Positions 26,027-35,621 of a stretch of 64,000 bases of DNA are shown here, one piece after another. Below the pieces are notes generated by a model. The model was not told where the DNA came from, did not search any database, and saw only the letters and a list, made by a program, of their open reading frames with translations. Every line of letters begins with the position of its first letter. Position 1 is the first letter of the stretch. Origin of the DNA: Parvularcula lutaonensis (GTDB taxonomy: Bacteria; Pseudomonadota; Alphaproteobacteria; Caulobacterales; Parvularculaceae); assembly GCF_014651915.1 (NCBI RefSeq), contig NZ_BMXU01000002.1, positions 124,001 through 188,000 of the forward strand, read 5' to 3'. Made by a program: the position numbers and the translations under genes.

Positions 26027-26472
26027 CAGCCTTCCTCCTTGAGCCCCTTGTCGAACACCATCCGGTCGTCTCGGAACGCCTTGAATTCGAGCGCGTTTCC
26101 CGCCGGGTCGAGGACGAACATGGTGGCCTGCTCGCCGGGCTTGCCTTCAAAACGGATATAGGGCTCGACGATAAAGCGGGCACCCGCAGCCCGCAGCCTG
26201 TCGCGAATCCGTTCCCATGCGGACCAGTCGAGAATCAGCCCGAAATGGCTGGCCGGCACCGCCTTGCCGTCGACCTCATTGCGCTGGGCGGCGCGGCAAT
26301 CCTCAGGTGAGAGGTGGGCGACGATCTGGTGGCCGTAGAAATCGAAGTCGATCCAGTGGCCGGGGTCTTCCCGCCCTTCAGGGCACAGAAGAACGCCGCC
26401 ATAGAAGCTACGCGCTGCCTCCAGGTCGTCGACGGGAAAGGCCAGGTGGAAACGCGGACGGGAGCTGGTCAT
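26026..26472 (-). CDS. VOC/glyoxalase-family protein
   Basis: 148-residue vicinal-oxygen-chelate fold protein: FHLAFPVDDLEAARSFYGGVL opens the first beta-alpha-beta module and MFVLDPAGNALEFKAF closes the second, with His and Glu at metal-ligand positions. Probably a small-molecule lyase or binding protein; substrate unknown. First gene of a three-gene operon with two small acetyltransferases. Confidence 0.88.
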   Translation of the reverse strand: MTSSRPRFHLAFPVDDLEAARSFYGGVLLCPEGREDPGHWIDFDFYGHQIVAHLSPEDCRAAQRNEVDGKAVPASHFGLILDWSAWERIRDRLRAAGARFIVEPYIRFEGKPGEQATMFVLDPAGNALEFKAFRDDRMVFDKGLKEEG

Positions 26473-26516
26473 GGAGCGGGCTTACCGGATCGCCGGGGCC
26501 TGCCCAAGGCCCGTCG

Positions 26517-26939
26517 TCACTCCGAAAACTCGATCACGACGCGGCGGTTCAGCGGCTCCCGACGCTCGTCGACATGTTTGCGCGCAGGCTCGGTTTCGCC
26601 GGCACTCTTGATGGTGATATCGTCCTCGCGGAAGCCGGACTGCACGAGAACCGAAGCGACGGCCTCTGCGCGTTCAAGGCCGGTCTGGTAGTTCTCGTCC
26701 TCGGGACCTGCCCTGTCCGTGTGTCCGGTAACGGTGGCGCGGGTGTAGCCTGCGGCCAGCGCCTTGGCGGCAATGTGCTCCACCAGCATCACGCCGGCAG
26801 AGCCGAGATCGTTGCGGCCGTAGTCAAAATAGACGGTGGTCTCGAAATCCTCGGGGCTAAGGACCACGCCTTCTTCGACAGGCTGGGCCGCGGTCGCCGA
26901 GGCGAGACCGAGCGAAAGAGCAGCGAGAAATGCGAGCAT
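26517..26939 (-). CDS. OmpA-family C-terminal domain protein, periplasmic
   Basis: 140 residues: signal peptide (about 1-18, ending ATAA) and one OmpA-like peptidoglycan-binding domain. TVYFDYGRNDLG, TVTGHTDRAGPEDENYQTGLERAEAV and KSAGETEP...PLNRRVVIEF are the domain's hallmark elements, including the NxxLSxxRA-like stretch as YQTGLERAEAV. It has no beta-barrel, so it is a soluble or loosely bound wall-binding protein. ATG 26939 chosen because the signal peptide starts there. Confidence 0.85.
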   Translation of the reverse strand: MLAFLAALSLGLASATAAQPVEEGVVLSPEDFETTVYFDYGRNDLGSAGVMLVEHIAAKALAAGYTRATVTGHTDRAGPEDENYQTGLERAEAVASVLVQSGFREDDITIKSAGETEPARKHVDERREPLNRRVVIEFSE

Positions 26940-27120
26940 ATCGAAGACCTTGGGCGTCCTTTCCGCCCAGTGTCTCTCCCCATTCAGGGGCATGTCAATC
27001 TCGCTGCCCGGCTGCCCCAAGCCGCGCCGGACGCAAAAGCGCCGCCTCGCCCCTGCCGTCACCGGCCGGAACAAGCGGCGCCTAGCCATGTCTTCGTGAG
27101 GAGGCAGCGGTCCGGAAGAG

Positions 27121-27240
27121 CTAGCGCTTCTTTCCGAAGCTTTTGCCGCGCGGTTTGAGCTTGTGTTTCTTCATGGTGCGCGGAGCCATGGACGGCACGG
27201 CGAGGCGGCTGCTTGCCTTGCTGAAGGGCTTCTTCGGCAT
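27121..27240 (-). CDS. 39-residue very basic small protein
   Basis: Minus-strand ORF MPKKPFSKASSRLAVPSMAP followed by RTMKKHKLKPRGKSFGKKR. Of 39 residues about 14 are Lys or Arg and there is only one stop-proximal aromatic. GGAGA lies eight bases before the ATG. The composition is that of a small ribosome- or nucleic-acid-binding protein. It is too short to identify, but start signal, reading frame and codon use look real. Confidence 0.6.
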   Translation of the reverse strand: MPKKPFSKASSRLAVPSMAPRTMKKHKLKPRGKSFGKKR

Positions 27241-27332
27241 CGAAAATGTCTCCGGAGGCAGGATGCCTCAATGCAACATCTGATGCCCGATTCTGCTGAA
27301 ATTTACAAGCCTGCGAAGGATCTGAGACTTTT

Positions 27333-27908
27333 TCATCCGCGATTCGAGTGATGTGCGCCATATTCCCCTAGGGAAGAAGCCTGCAGCGAATGCGCCTGGA
27401 AGTGTTCGGGGATCGCTGATCCATCGCCCGCTTGCTCCTCCGGGATGACGCTGATCGTGCCGTCACTCTCGAGTACCATGGCGTGGACCCGGCCAAGGTC
27501 GCCGCAGGAGCTGTCACGCGCCGCAGCGTAGAGCTCGCTTTCTGCAATCCGCTCGGCGCGCATTGCGTCCCGAAGAAACTCGCCCTTGTGGAACAGGAGC
27601 CGCGGCTCGGCCTTCACCAACTGGTCAAAGCGTGACGATCGCGCCGCAGTGAAGGTCACGCACCACTGGAGGAACAGGAGAACGGCGACAGCAATAAGGC
27701 CCTGGGCCAGGGCCACGGACTTCGCGGTCAGCATCGCGGCAAGGACCGAGCCGAGAGCTATCGTCACCACGAAATCGAACATGTTCAGCTTGGACAGGCT
27801 GCGTTTCCCCGAAATCCGCAGGAGAAGCGCGATGCCGATATATCCGATGACACCGATAAAGAGCGTCCGGCCAAGGCTGGCGGCGCTGTCGACAAAGATG
27901 GGCTCCAT
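27333..27908 (-). CDS. DUF421 (YetF-like) membrane protein
   Basis: 191 residues from ATG 27908 (MEPIFVDSAASLGRTL), with GGAGGA just upstream. Three hydrophobic segments at about 10-30, 44-62 and 68-85, with the family signature RISGKRSLSKLNMFDFVVTIALGSVLA, then a cytosolic C-terminal domain (KAEPRLLFHKGEFL, AESELYAAARDSSC). YetF proteins are conserved membrane proteins, linked to stress and spore functions in Bacillus; their biochemical role is unclear. Confidence 0.88.
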   Translation of the reverse strand: MEPIFVDSAASLGRTLFIGVIGYIGIALLLRISGKRSLSKLNMFDFVVTIALGSVLAAMLTAKSVALAQGLIAVAVLLFLQWCVTFTAARSSRFDQLVKAEPRLLFHKGEFLRDAMRAERIAESELYAAARDSSCGDLGRVHAMVLESDGTISVIPEEQAGDGSAIPEHFQAHSLQASSLGEYGAHHSNRG

Positions 27909-27982
27909 CACGGCTCCTCCATGGCGAGCGAACGCCCGAGGCTGCACCGCGTTCCCTTGGGGACGCACAAAGGGAGCGTTCG

Positions 27983-28321
27983 ATGAGCAAAGACCGCGAA
28001 CAGGTCTGGGATGAATGGCGCGATCTGGTGAACATGCAGCCGAAGGAGCTTGAGGAATGGCTGAAGACGGAGGAATCCAGATCCGTCGGTGCCGACTCCG
28101 GCGATGGTGAAAGCAAGGGTCACAAATCGGGCAAGCGAATCGTCGAGATCAAAAGGACGAACAAGGACGACCTGTCAAACGACGACTGGGACCACATGCG
28201 CAAGGTGGTCGGCTACATCAAGCGGCACAAATCACAGGGCGGCCCGAAGAATGATGTCGAGACCTCCGACTGGCGATACAGCCTCATGAACTGGGGCCAT
28301 GACCCCTTTAGAGAGGACTAG
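27983..28321 (+). CDS. DUF3140 protein
   Basis: 112-residue soluble protein. VWDEWRDLVNMQPKELEEWL, GHKSGKRIVEIKR, HMRKVVGYIKRHKSQ and the C-terminal RYSLMNWGHDP are the DUF3140 signature. The family is found widely in bacteria next to stress genes and may bind DNA. It is divergent from the DUF421 gene across a 74-base gap. Its last 4 bases overlap the convergent alpha/beta peptidase gene. GGGAG precedes the ATG. Confidence 0.9.
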   Translation: MSKDREQVWDEWRDLVNMQPKELEEWLKTEESRSVGADSGDGESKGHKSGKRIVEIKRTNKDDLSNDDWDHMRKVVGYIKRHKSQGGPKNDVETSDWRYSLMNWGHDPFRED

Positions 28322-29790
28322 GCGTCGTCCACTGGTGCAAAATTGGGGAGCGCGGCTTCCAGCTCCCGGCTTTCGACTTCCCCGCCGTCGAGAAAAAGGT
28401 CGATCAGCGGGACGACTTCCTGATGGTCGAAGAAGAGGTTGTGCCCACCATTCCGCACAAGGACGATCTCACGGTTTTTCTTCAACCCGCGCGTCGCCTT
28501 GCGCGCGCCCTCGGGATAGGTGCGCCCGTCGAGGGTGCCGGAAAAAACGAGGATCGGCGTCTTTCCCCTGGGTCGCTTCCGGAAACTGTCCGGAAGCTGA
28601 TAATCCTTGGCCACTTCAAGGAGGTGGGGCATGGGAAAGTTGAGCGCGTCTCCCAGAACCGCCGTCCGGGCCTGGGACTGGACCCGGCGGAGCCTGCGGG
28701 CACTGACGCCCGAGGCAAGATCCATCCCCGTGGACATGGCATCCATGTCGATCGAGTCCTCGAGGATGAAGGGCAGGATCCGGGCGAAAGTGCTCACGTC
28801 ACCGGTCTCATCGGCAGCCTTGAGCGCGGCGAGGAGATCGACCGCGCGCTCCGGGTCGGAAATCATGAAGGCGCAGATGATGCGCAGGCCATACCCCGTG
28901 AGTTGAAGGTCCGGCTTGTTGCTCCGGCGGATGACAACCGGCTCCGCGTCGAAGCGGGCGGCAAGACGGCGGATCGTCCCCGCAACGTCCGGATACAGCG
29001 CTTTTGCCTCGGGCTGGCTGTCGATCGCCGCCTGGAGCCGTTCGAAATAAGCATCGGTGTGGGCCGGCATCTTCACCGTCTGGTCGAGCCCCTCGACGCT
29101 GACCAGGACGGCGCGGTCGATCCTGTTCGGGTATTCCTTCACCGTCGCAAGGGCCAGATGGGTGCCGTAACTGATCCCGAGAAGACTGATCTCGCCGCCA
29201 AGGACATCGGCCACCGCTGCCAGGTCATGGGCGCTTTCGAGGGTGTTCCAGCCCTTGAGATCGACGCCTGACGCTTCCCAGAACGCCGCGCACTCCTCGA
29301 ACGCCCCGCGATAGGCCGAGATGATATCACGTCGGTGCGCGGGGCCGCCGTCAGCCCAGCCATAAGTGCTCTCGCAGGAGGCTGGCCGGTCCGACAGGCC
29401 GGTACCGCGCTGGTCGAAGAGGATGACGTCGGCGTCCTGCCGGAGCCGGTCGAACATCGCCCAGCGCGGTCCGCGGGCCGCGCCCGTGGCCGAGCCACCG
29501 GGGCCACCAGCGAGATAGACGATCGGGGGATGGCCTTTCGGATTGAGCGCAGGCAGTCGCACGAGGCGGATCGCGATCATCCGGCTGTTCCTGTCGCTGC
29601 GGTTCTCCGGAACGGTCAGGGTGATTTCTTCGGCGGGGACAGGCTCTTCGCCGCGTGGCTCGAACACGGTTTCCCTGCGATCCACAGACTCAAACAGGAC
29701 ACGCTTGGAGAAAAGACCCGCATGGGCCGGGGCCATGCCGAGCATCGCCGCCAGCATCAACGCCAAGCACCGCCACAGAAACCTTACCAT
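28318..29790 (-). CDS. Exported alpha/beta hydrolase, proline-iminopeptidase/TAP-like
   Basis: 490 residues with a signal peptide ending near AHAG. The fold is of the tripeptidyl aminopeptidase type: PPIVYLAGGPGGSATG (oxyanion site), LFDQRGTGLSDRP, nucleophile elbow LLGISYGTHLAL (about 198-209), and a C-terminal TAP-like region with FSGTLDGRTYPEGAR (acid) and NGGHNLFF (His). It probably cleaves peptides in the periplasm. The start MVRFLWRCL at 29790 is chosen because the signal sequence begins there. Confidence 0.85.
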   Translation of the reverse strand: MVRFLWRCLALMLAAMLGMAPAHAGLFSKRVLFESVDRRETVFEPRGEEPVPAEEITLTVPENRSDRNSRMIAIRLVRLPALNPKGHPPIVYLAGGPGGSATGAARGPRWAMFDRLRQDADVILFDQRGTGLSDRPASCESTYGWADGGPAHRRDIISAYRGAFEECAAFWEASGVDLKGWNTLESAHDLAAVADVLGGEISLLGISYGTHLALATVKEYPNRIDRAVLVSVEGLDQTVKMPAHTDAYFERLQAAIDSQPEAKALYPDVAGTIRRLAARFDAEPVVIRRSNKPDLQLTGYGLRIICAFMISDPERAVDLLAALKAADETGDVSTFARILPFILEDSIDMDAMSTGMDLASGVSARRLRRVQSQARTAVLGDALNFPMPHLLEVAKDYQLPDSFRKRPRGKTPILVFSGTLDGRTYPEGARKATRGLKKNREIVLVRNGGHNLFFDHQEVVPLIDLFLDGGEVESRELEAALPNFAPVDDA

Positions 29791-29922
29791 GCACTCCCCG
29801 TATTTTTTGGCCGTTGTGCCGGGTGCAGGCGCACATTCCAAGAACGAACCGCATCTCACTCGCCGCTGGGCGAAGGGGTGCAAACATGCGATATCCCCGA
29901 AAACCGTACCGGAGACCTGTCA

Positions 29923-30333
29923 ATGGCGTTCTTGTTCCGCCTGCTCGTGGCACTTGTGATCCTTCTCGCCCTGCCTTTTCACGCGATCGTGCCGCTCGTG
30001 AAGATCATCGGGCTGTTCGACGACCGGGTTTACGAAATGCTGGTCGGAGCCGACCCGCTGGTGACCGCCTATGTCGATGCGGCCTGGCTGCCTGCGCTCC
30101 TCCTGCTCGCATCGACCGTCATGCTGGCTGGCGCGATCGTCGGCGTTCTGAAGGGGGAGCGCTGGGCGGCGAACCTCGTGTTCCTGACGGCAGTCGCGGA
30201 TGCAGCGTCGATCTATTTTGCCAATTCCATGGGCTACACGGACCTGCCCTTCACGATACTGCACATCGTAGGCCTGGGCGCGGGGATCGTGATCCTGTGG
30301 ATGGTCGTCCGGGCTGTGACGAAGCCGGCTTGA
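29923..30333 (+). CDS. Small membrane protein with four predicted helices
   Basis: 136 residues from ATG 29923, with GGAG eight bases upstream. Helices at about 4-28, 46-66, 76-92 and 104-126; the loops are short. No family recognised. Its short, hydrophobic layout resembles many DUF-type inner-membrane proteins. It is monocistronic and convergent with the CoA-hydrolase-like gene. Confidence 0.7.
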   Translation: MAFLFRLLVALVILLALPFHAIVPLVKIIGLFDDRVYEMLVGADPLVTAYVDAAWLPALLLLASTVMLAGAIVGVLKGERWAANLVFLTAVADAASIYFANSMGYTDLPFTILHIVGLGAGIVILWMVVRAVTKPA

Positions 30334-30349
30334 TGCCGGCTCCCTTTCC

Positions 30350-31402
30350 CTAAAGCTCGAGCGGGCCGCCTTCAGGCTCGGTGAAGTACCAGTCGATCCG
30401 TGCAGGATCGACGTCTTCAACCCTCGCAGGCTGCCATTTCGGATTTCGGTCCTTGTCGATGATCTGGGCACGGACACCCTCGAGGAAATCCGGGCCTTCG
30501 AGAAGGTGTGCGGTGACGTTGAACTCGCGTTTGATGGCGTCGGAGAAATTATCAGGCGCCTCGTTGAGGAGGCGGAGGGTCAGCACCTGGCTCGTCGGGC
30601 TGCCCGATGCCATCCGGTCGAGGCATCCTTGGCCAAAGCTGCCACCGTTTTCGGCGAGATCCTTCTTCAGCGCCGCAACGCTCTCGACCTTGCCGAAATG
30701 GTGGTCGATGTCACGGACGGAGTGAACGAAATCGCCGGGGTCGGAAACGTTGTACGCGCCCAGCGCCTCGTCAATCGCGCCCAGAGGGTCACCTGAGAGA
30801 TCCGCCCCGAGGAGGGCTTCGCGGGTCGCATCTACCTGGTCATCAGCGATCAGGTTGGTCGCAATCTCCGCGGACAGACAGTCCGGTCCCATCATCCGCG
30901 TGCCGGTCAAGGCAAGGTAGAGACCAATGCCGCCTTTGAGCTGGTTCAGCGCATAGCTCGCCCCGACATCGGGCACGAGACCGATGCCGCATTCGGGCAT
31001 GGCCCACATGGTCCGGGAAGACATCACCCGGCGGTCAGCCATGCAGGAGACACCAACGCCGCCGCCCATGCAGATCCCGTCGATCAGCGCGATATAAGGC
31101 TTCCCGTAATGGGCGATCAGGTTGTTGAGCCTGTACTCCTTGCGGAAGAAGGTCGCAGCTTCGACGGGGTCCTCCCTCGCCGTCTCGGCGAGCCAGCGGA
31201 TGTCACCCCCCGCGCAGAAGGCCTTCTCGCCTGCGCCTTCAATGAGGACAGCCTTGACGGCATCATCCTCGGCCCACTCGCGGAGCTGCGCGTCCATCTG
31301 GACACACATCTCCGAAGTCAGGGCGTTGAGCGCCTTGGGGCGATTGAGCGTGATGACGCCCCAATCGCTCTCGCGGGCGAAGAGAATGTCCTTGTCAGCC
31401 AT
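30350..31402 (-). CDS. Enoyl-CoA hydratase/isomerase family protein, 3-hydroxyisobutyryl-CoA hydrolase-like
   Basis: 350 residues, crotonase fold. FCAGGDIRWLAE and IDGICMGGGVGVSCMADRRV form the oxyanion hole, and MPECGIGLVPDVGASYAL carries the catalytic Glu/Asp. A C-terminal extension with FNVTAHLLEGPDFLEGVRAQIIDKDRNPKW is typical for HIBYL-CoA hydrolases of valine catabolism. Start MADKDILFARESDWGVITLNRP is the family N-terminus. Monocistronic. Confidence 0.88.
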   Translation of the reverse strand: MADKDILFARESDWGVITLNRPKALNALTSEMCVQMDAQLREWAEDDAVKAVLIEGAGEKAFCAGGDIRWLAETAREDPVEAATFFRKEYRLNNLIAHYGKPYIALIDGICMGGGVGVSCMADRRVMSSRTMWAMPECGIGLVPDVGASYALNQLKGGIGLYLALTGTRMMGPDCLSAEIATNLIADDQVDATREALLGADLSGDPLGAIDEALGAYNVSDPGDFVHSVRDIDHHFGKVESVAALKKDLAENGGSFGQGCLDRMASGSPTSQVLTLRLLNEAPDNFSDAIKREFNVTAHLLEGPDFLEGVRAQIIDKDRNPKWQPARVEDVDPARIDWYFTEPEGGPLEL

Positions 31403-31477
31403 GGCGGTTCCTCCGGTCGGATCATGCGGCGAACACAAGGGCTCGCTCTTGTGTTCTAGCGTTGCGGCGCGCGGGAG

Positions 31478-34117
31478 CTACCGCGCGAGCCTTGCTTTGA
31501 CAGCATCGAGCGCCGCTTCTCCCCTAGAGCCGTCAGGGCCACCGCCATGGGCGAGGTCCGGCTTGCCGCCGCCGCCCTTGCCGCCAAGGGCCTCGACCAT
31601 CAGCTTGACGAGTTCCGGCGCGGGGTGATCGCCGATAACGGCCGGGGACACCCCGACGGAGGCAGAAGCCTTGCCGTCATTGACCGCGACGAAGGCGGCT
31701 ACGGCCCTGTCGTTCTTCTTCAGCGCGTCGGCGATCAGGCCGCGAAGCTCTTTGGGCGGAATGCCTTCAAGCACCGCGCCGGTGAAGTGGACGCCACCAA
31801 TTTCCTCGGACTGGGTCGCAGCCCCGCCCGTCGCGGCTTTCTTGCGCGCGGCCACGAGCTCCTTTTCGAGCTTTTTCTTCTCGTCCTGTAGCGCTTCGAT
31901 CCGTGTGGGAACATCCTCGGGCGTTGTCTTGAGGATGCCTGCAGCCTTGAGCGCGATATTGGCCTGGCCCTTGAGAAAGCGGCGCGCCGCCTCCCCCGTC
32001 ACGGCTTCGATCCGGCGGATACCCGAAGCGACGGCCCCTTCCGAGGTGATGGCAAAGAGCGCGATGTCGCCTGTCCGGTCGACATGCGTGCCTCCGCAGA
32101 GCTCGACCGAATAGGCTTTGTCCCCACCCGGAACATGCCCGAGGCTCAAGACACGGACTTCGTCCTCGTACTTCTCTCCGAACAGCGCCATGGCGCCACT
32201 TTCGATGGCCTCATCATAGGGCATCAGCTTGATGATCCCCTCGGCGTTCTGCCGGATGATTTCGTTGACCTCGGCTTCGACGGCATCAATCTCGTCGCGG
32301 GTCAGCGCGCCGTTATGGCTGAAATCGAAGCGAAAGCTGTCCGGGCCGACGAAGCTGCCCTTCTGGGTCACGTGGTCGCCAAGGATGTTGCGCAGCGCCT
32401 GGTGGACAAGGTGCGTCGCGGAGTGGTTGGCTTTGGTCCTTGCACGGCGCAACTCATCGACGGAGAGGACGATCTCTTCGCCCGTCCTCAGGCTGCCTGC
32501 TTCGATGGTTGCGACATGGACGTGCTGGCCGTTCTTTTTCTTCGTGTCGGTGATGGTCAGCTTCGCGCCGGCCTCGGTCTCCGCCGTGCCCGCATCGCCA
32601 GTCTGTCCGCCGCTTTCGCCGTAGAACGGCGTCTGGTTGGCGACGAACATGATGTCGTCACCAGCCGAAGCGCTGTCCACCTGCTGGCCATCCTTGACGA
32701 TAGCCTGCACCTGACCGGACGCTTTGAGGTGGGTGTAGCCCAAGAACTCCGTCGGACCATGCTGGTCGGCGATCTCGTACCAGACCTTGTCGTCCCCGGC
32801 CTGCCCGCCGAAATTCGAGGCCGCGCGCGCCCTCTCTTTCTGCTCGGCCATGGCCTTCTCGAAGCCCTCCGTATCGAGCCTGAAACCCTGTCGGCGCAGG
32901 GCGTCTTCGGTGAGATCGACCGGGAAGCCATAGGTGTCATAGAGCTTGAACGCGGCTTGGCCGGGAAGCGTGCCGCCTGCGGGCAACTTGGCCGTTTCCT
33001 CGGACAGCAGCTTCAAGCCCCGATCGAGAAGGTCGGCGAATTTCTCTTCCTCGAGGCGGAGCGTATCGGTGATGAGTCCCTCCGCACGCTGAAGCTCCGG
33101 ATAGGCAGCGCCCATCTCCTCCACCAGCGTCGGAACGAGGCGATGCATCAGCGGGTCTTTCGCGCCGAGGGTCGCGGCGTAGCGCATGGCGCGGCGCATG
33201 ATGCGACGCAGGACATAGCCCCTGCCCTCGTTCGAAGGCGTCACACCATCGGCGATCAGGAAGCTCGACGACCGAAGGTGATCGGCGATGACCCGGTGCG
33301 CCGCTGCGTCCTCTCCCTGTTCAGGCCTGCCGGTCAGTTCGACCGAAGCGCCGATGAGCTTCCGGAACAGGTCGATCTCGTAGTTCGAGTGCACGCCCTG
33401 AAGCACGGCGGCGATGCGTTCCATCCCCATGCCGGTGTCGATCGAGGGCTTGGGCAGGTTCTCACGCGAGCCGTCCGGCTGCTGATCGAACTGCATGAAG
33501 ACCAGGTTCCATATCTCGATGAACCGGTCGCCGTCCTCGTCCGGCGAACCCGGAGGGCCGCCGGGAATGTCCTCGCCGTGGTCGTAGAAAATCTCCGAGC
33601 ACGGACCGCAAGGGCCCGTATCGCCCATCGACCAGAAATTATCGGACGTCGCGATGCGGATGATCTTCTCATCAGGCAGGCCAGCGATCTTCTTCCAGAA
33701 ATCGAAGGCCTCGTCATCGTCATGGTAGATCGTGACCAACAGTTTCGCCGGGTCGATGGCGAATTCCTTCGTGCACAGGTCCCAGGCGTTCTTGATCGCC
33801 TCTTCCTTGAAATAGTCACCAAAGGAAAAGTTGCCGAGCATCTCGAAGAAGGTGTGGTGACGCGCCGTGTACCCCACATTGTCGAGGTCGTTGTGCTTGC
33901 CCCCGGCGCGAATGCATTTTTGCGACGACGTCGCGCGCGGCGCAGGCGGCGTCTCCTTGCCCGTGAAGATGTTCTTGAACGGCACCATCCCGGCATTGAC
34001 GAAAAGCAGCGTCGGGTCCGACTGCGGCAGCAGCGGCGCAGAGGGGATCACCTTGTGCTCGCGCTCTTCGAAGAAGCTGAGGAACTGGCGGCGGATATCG
34101 TTGACGGTCGCGGTCAT
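31478..34117 (-). CDS. alaS: Alanyl-tRNA synthetase
   Basis: 879-residue class II synthetase. Domains in order: catalytic core ([55 protein letters not shown]), tRNA-recognition domain, editing domain with [12 protein letters not shown] and [15 protein letters not shown] (zinc ligands), and a C-terminal DHHA1 domain with [15 protein letters not shown]. Length is normal. In many alphaproteobacteria alaS follows recA; here it does not. Confidence 0.97.
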   Translation of the reverse strand: MTATVNDIRRQFLSFFEEREHKVIPSAPLLPQSDPTLLFVNAGMVPFKNIFTGKETPPAPRATSSQKCIRAGGKHNDLDNVGYTARHHTFFEMLGNFSFGDYFKEEAIKNAWDLCTKEFAIDPAKLLVTIYHDDDEAFDFWKKIAGLPDEKIIRIATSDNFWSMGDTGPCGPCSEIFYDHGEDIPGGPPGSPDEDGDRFIEIWNLVFMQFDQQPDGSRENLPKPSIDTGMGMERIAAVLQGVHSNYEIDLFRKLIGASVELTGRPEQGEDAAAHRVIADHLRSSSFLIADGVTPSNEGRGYVLRRIMRRAMRYAATLGAKDPLMHRLVPTLVEEMGAAYPELQRAEGLITDTLRLEEEKFADLLDRGLKLLSEETAKLPAGGTLPGQAAFKLYDTYGFPVDLTEDALRRQGFRLDTEGFEKAMAEQKERARAASNFGGQAGDDKVWYEIADQHGPTEFLGYTHLKASGQVQAIVKDGQQVDSASAGDDIMFVANQTPFYGESGGQTGDAGTAETEAGAKLTITDTKKKNGQHVHVATIEAGSLRTGEEIVLSVDELRRARTKANHSATHLVHQALRNILGDHVTQKGSFVGPDSFRFDFSHNGALTRDEIDAVEAEVNEIIRQNAEGIIKLMPYDEAIESGAMALFGEKYEDEVRVLSLGHVPGGDKAYSVELCGGTHVDRTGDIALFAITSEGAVASGIRRIEAVTGEAARRFLKGQANIALKAAGILKTTPEDVPTRIEALQDEKKKLEKELVAARKKAATGGAATQSEEIGGVHFTGAVLEGIPPKELRGLIADALKKNDRAVAAFVAVNDGKASASVGVSPAVIGDHPAPELVKLMVEALGGKGGGGKPDLAHGGGPDGSRGEAALDAVKARLAR

Positions 34118-34175
34118 AGCGGCGTGAGTTAGTGGCCCTCGCGCCGCTACGCAACGTGTTTGCCGGGATGGGAGG

Positions 34176-34685
34176 CTATTCGACCCCTGCGAGGCGTTTG
34201 ACGCCGTTGCCCATGACGAAATCCACGGCGGGGGCCAGCTCTTCGAGGCCCGTGCCCGGTACGCCCGCGATGGTGTGGGAGGACTTGATGAGCGTGCCGC
34301 CGTCCTCGGTCGGCTCGAGCCTTATCGTCCAGCGGCAGTCCGCGGCGGTGGAAATCAGCGGGCCGAAAGGAGCGGAGAGGATGAGCTCCTCGCCTTCTTT
34401 GACCAGCAGGACCTGCCCGTGGATGACCGAACCGGTGTCCCAGTCCTCCCGCCAGTAGGCGCCGGCCGTATCCTCCATGGAAAGGTTGGCCGCGTCGCCG
34501 GAATAGGTGTGGTCGGGGTCCCACCATTGGGCGGGCTGCATGAGGCGGTGCCAAAGTGCGTCGGGCGCGAAGGGTGAGGTCACCTCGTGCTCGAGAACGA
34601 AGCCGTGCTCGGACGCCGAAGCCACTTCTGCATGGGCCGAGGTGATGGCAATCGCCCCGGCGATCGCGGTGAGGAATGCTCTCAT
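34176..34685 (-). CDS. Exported SRPBCC-fold (START-like) protein
   Basis: 169 residues with signal peptide ending near AHA (about 19). The remainder fits the AHSA1/SRPBCC hydrophobic-ligand-binding fold: [69 protein letters not shown]. Located alone between alaS and sufA. Ligand unknown; a periplasmic location is unusual for the family, so the signal prediction matters. Confidence 0.75.
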   Translation of the reverse strand: MRAFLTAIAGAIAITSAHAEVASASEHGFVLEHEVTSPFAPDALWHRLMQPAQWWDPDHTYSGDAANLSMEDTAGAYWREDWDTGSVIHGQVLLVKEGEELILSAPFGPLISTAADCRWTIRLEPTEDGGTLIKSSHTIAGVPGTGLEELAPAVDFVMGNGVKRLAGVE

Positions 34686-34799
34686 GGTGACCTCCTGCCG
34701 ATCACGAGACGCGAGATCCTAGCGCAGATTGACAGGCACGGCACCCCGTAGCGGCTCGAAACTGGCGGATGGCTTCGCAACCCGCCTTGCGGTTTCGCC

Positions 34800-35159
34800 C
34801 TACGCCGTGGCCGGGACGATCGTCACGCTTTCGCCGCAACCACACGCATCGGTCTGGTTCGGGTTGTTGAACACGAAGCGGCTCGACAGCTTTTCGGTCA
34901 CGTAATCGACCTCCGTACCCAGAAGGAAGAGGATCGCTTTGGGATCGATGAGGATCGTCACGCCGCGGTCTTCGACCACTTCGTCGAGGGGCTGCTTCTC
35001 TTCGGCGTAGTCGAGGGTGTACTCCATCCCTGCGCAGCCGCCGTTCTTCACGCCGATCCGCACGCCGATATAGTCATTGTCGGCGCGCTCCATGATCGCC
35101 TGCATCCGCGCGGCCGCACGGTCAGTCAAAGTGATCGCCTGGGGTCTCTGCCTAGCCAT
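34800..35159 (-). CDS. sufA: Iron-sulfur carrier of the HesB/IscA family (SufA)
   Basis: 119 residues. The three metal-binding cysteines are in NGGCAGMEY (about 41) and ACGCGES (about 106-110), in the family arrangement. Accepts Fe-S clusters from SufBCD and passes them to apoproteins. Last gene of the suf operon; its start is adjacent to the sufT stop. Confidence 0.93.
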   Translation of the reverse strand: MARQRPQAITLTDRAAARMQAIMERADNDYIGVRIGVKNGGCAGMEYTLDYAEEKQPLDEVVEDRGVTILIDPKAILFLLGTEVDYVTEKLSSRFVFNNPNQTDACGCGESVTIVPATA

Positions 35160-35618
35160 CTACATCCATCCCAGCTCGAGTTTCGCCTCTTCGCTCATCC
35201 GCTCAGGAGACCACGGAGGGTCAAACGTCATGTTAACGGACACCTCTTCGATGCCGTCGACGCGAAGGATCGCGTCCTCCACCCAGCCGGGCATCTCGCC
35301 CGCCACCGGGCAGCCCGGCGCGGTCAGCGTCATGTCCACCGTGATCTTTGCCCCGCGCTCGTCATTGGCGGGGTCGAAGTCCACCTTGTAGATGAGACCG
35401 AGCTCGTAGATATCAACCGGGATCTCAGGGTCGTAGACGGTCTTGAGCGCGGCGATGACCTCCTGGGTCACGTCGGCGATCTGAACCTCGTTGAGGTCTT
35501 TCAAGACGCGTGTGTTCTCCTTCGCCGCCGGTTTCTCGGGCGGCGCGGAGAGGTCGATCATGTCCCGGGCACCGGTGTCGGCGTCGAAGGCTTCGTCTTT
35601 TGCCTGATGTTCGGTCAT
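35160..35618 (-). CDS. sufT: SUF assembly protein, MIP18/PaaD-like (SufT)
   Basis: 152 residues. VIAALKTVYDPEIPVDIYELGLIYKVD and MTLTAPGCPVAGEMPGWVEDAI are the MIP18 (DUF59) signature, with the reactive Cys in GCPV. Helps maturation of Fe-S proteins. An N-terminal acidic extension of about 45 residues is common in alphaproteobacteria. Directly downstream of sufS and one base before sufA. Confidence 0.93.
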   Translation of the reverse strand: MTEHQAKDEAFDADTGARDMIDLSAPPEKPAAKENTRVLKDLNEVQIADVTQEVIAALKTVYDPEIPVDIYELGLIYKVDFDPANDERGAKITVDMTLTAPGCPVAGEMPGWVEDAILRVDGIEEVSVNMTFDPPWSPERMSEEAKLELGWM

Positions 35619-35621
35619 GGG

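Noticed and set aside
34686-34799. Hairpin-like AACCGC/GCGGGTT after sufA as terminator
   Set aside because: Short imperfect stem with no T-run; not strong enough to call.
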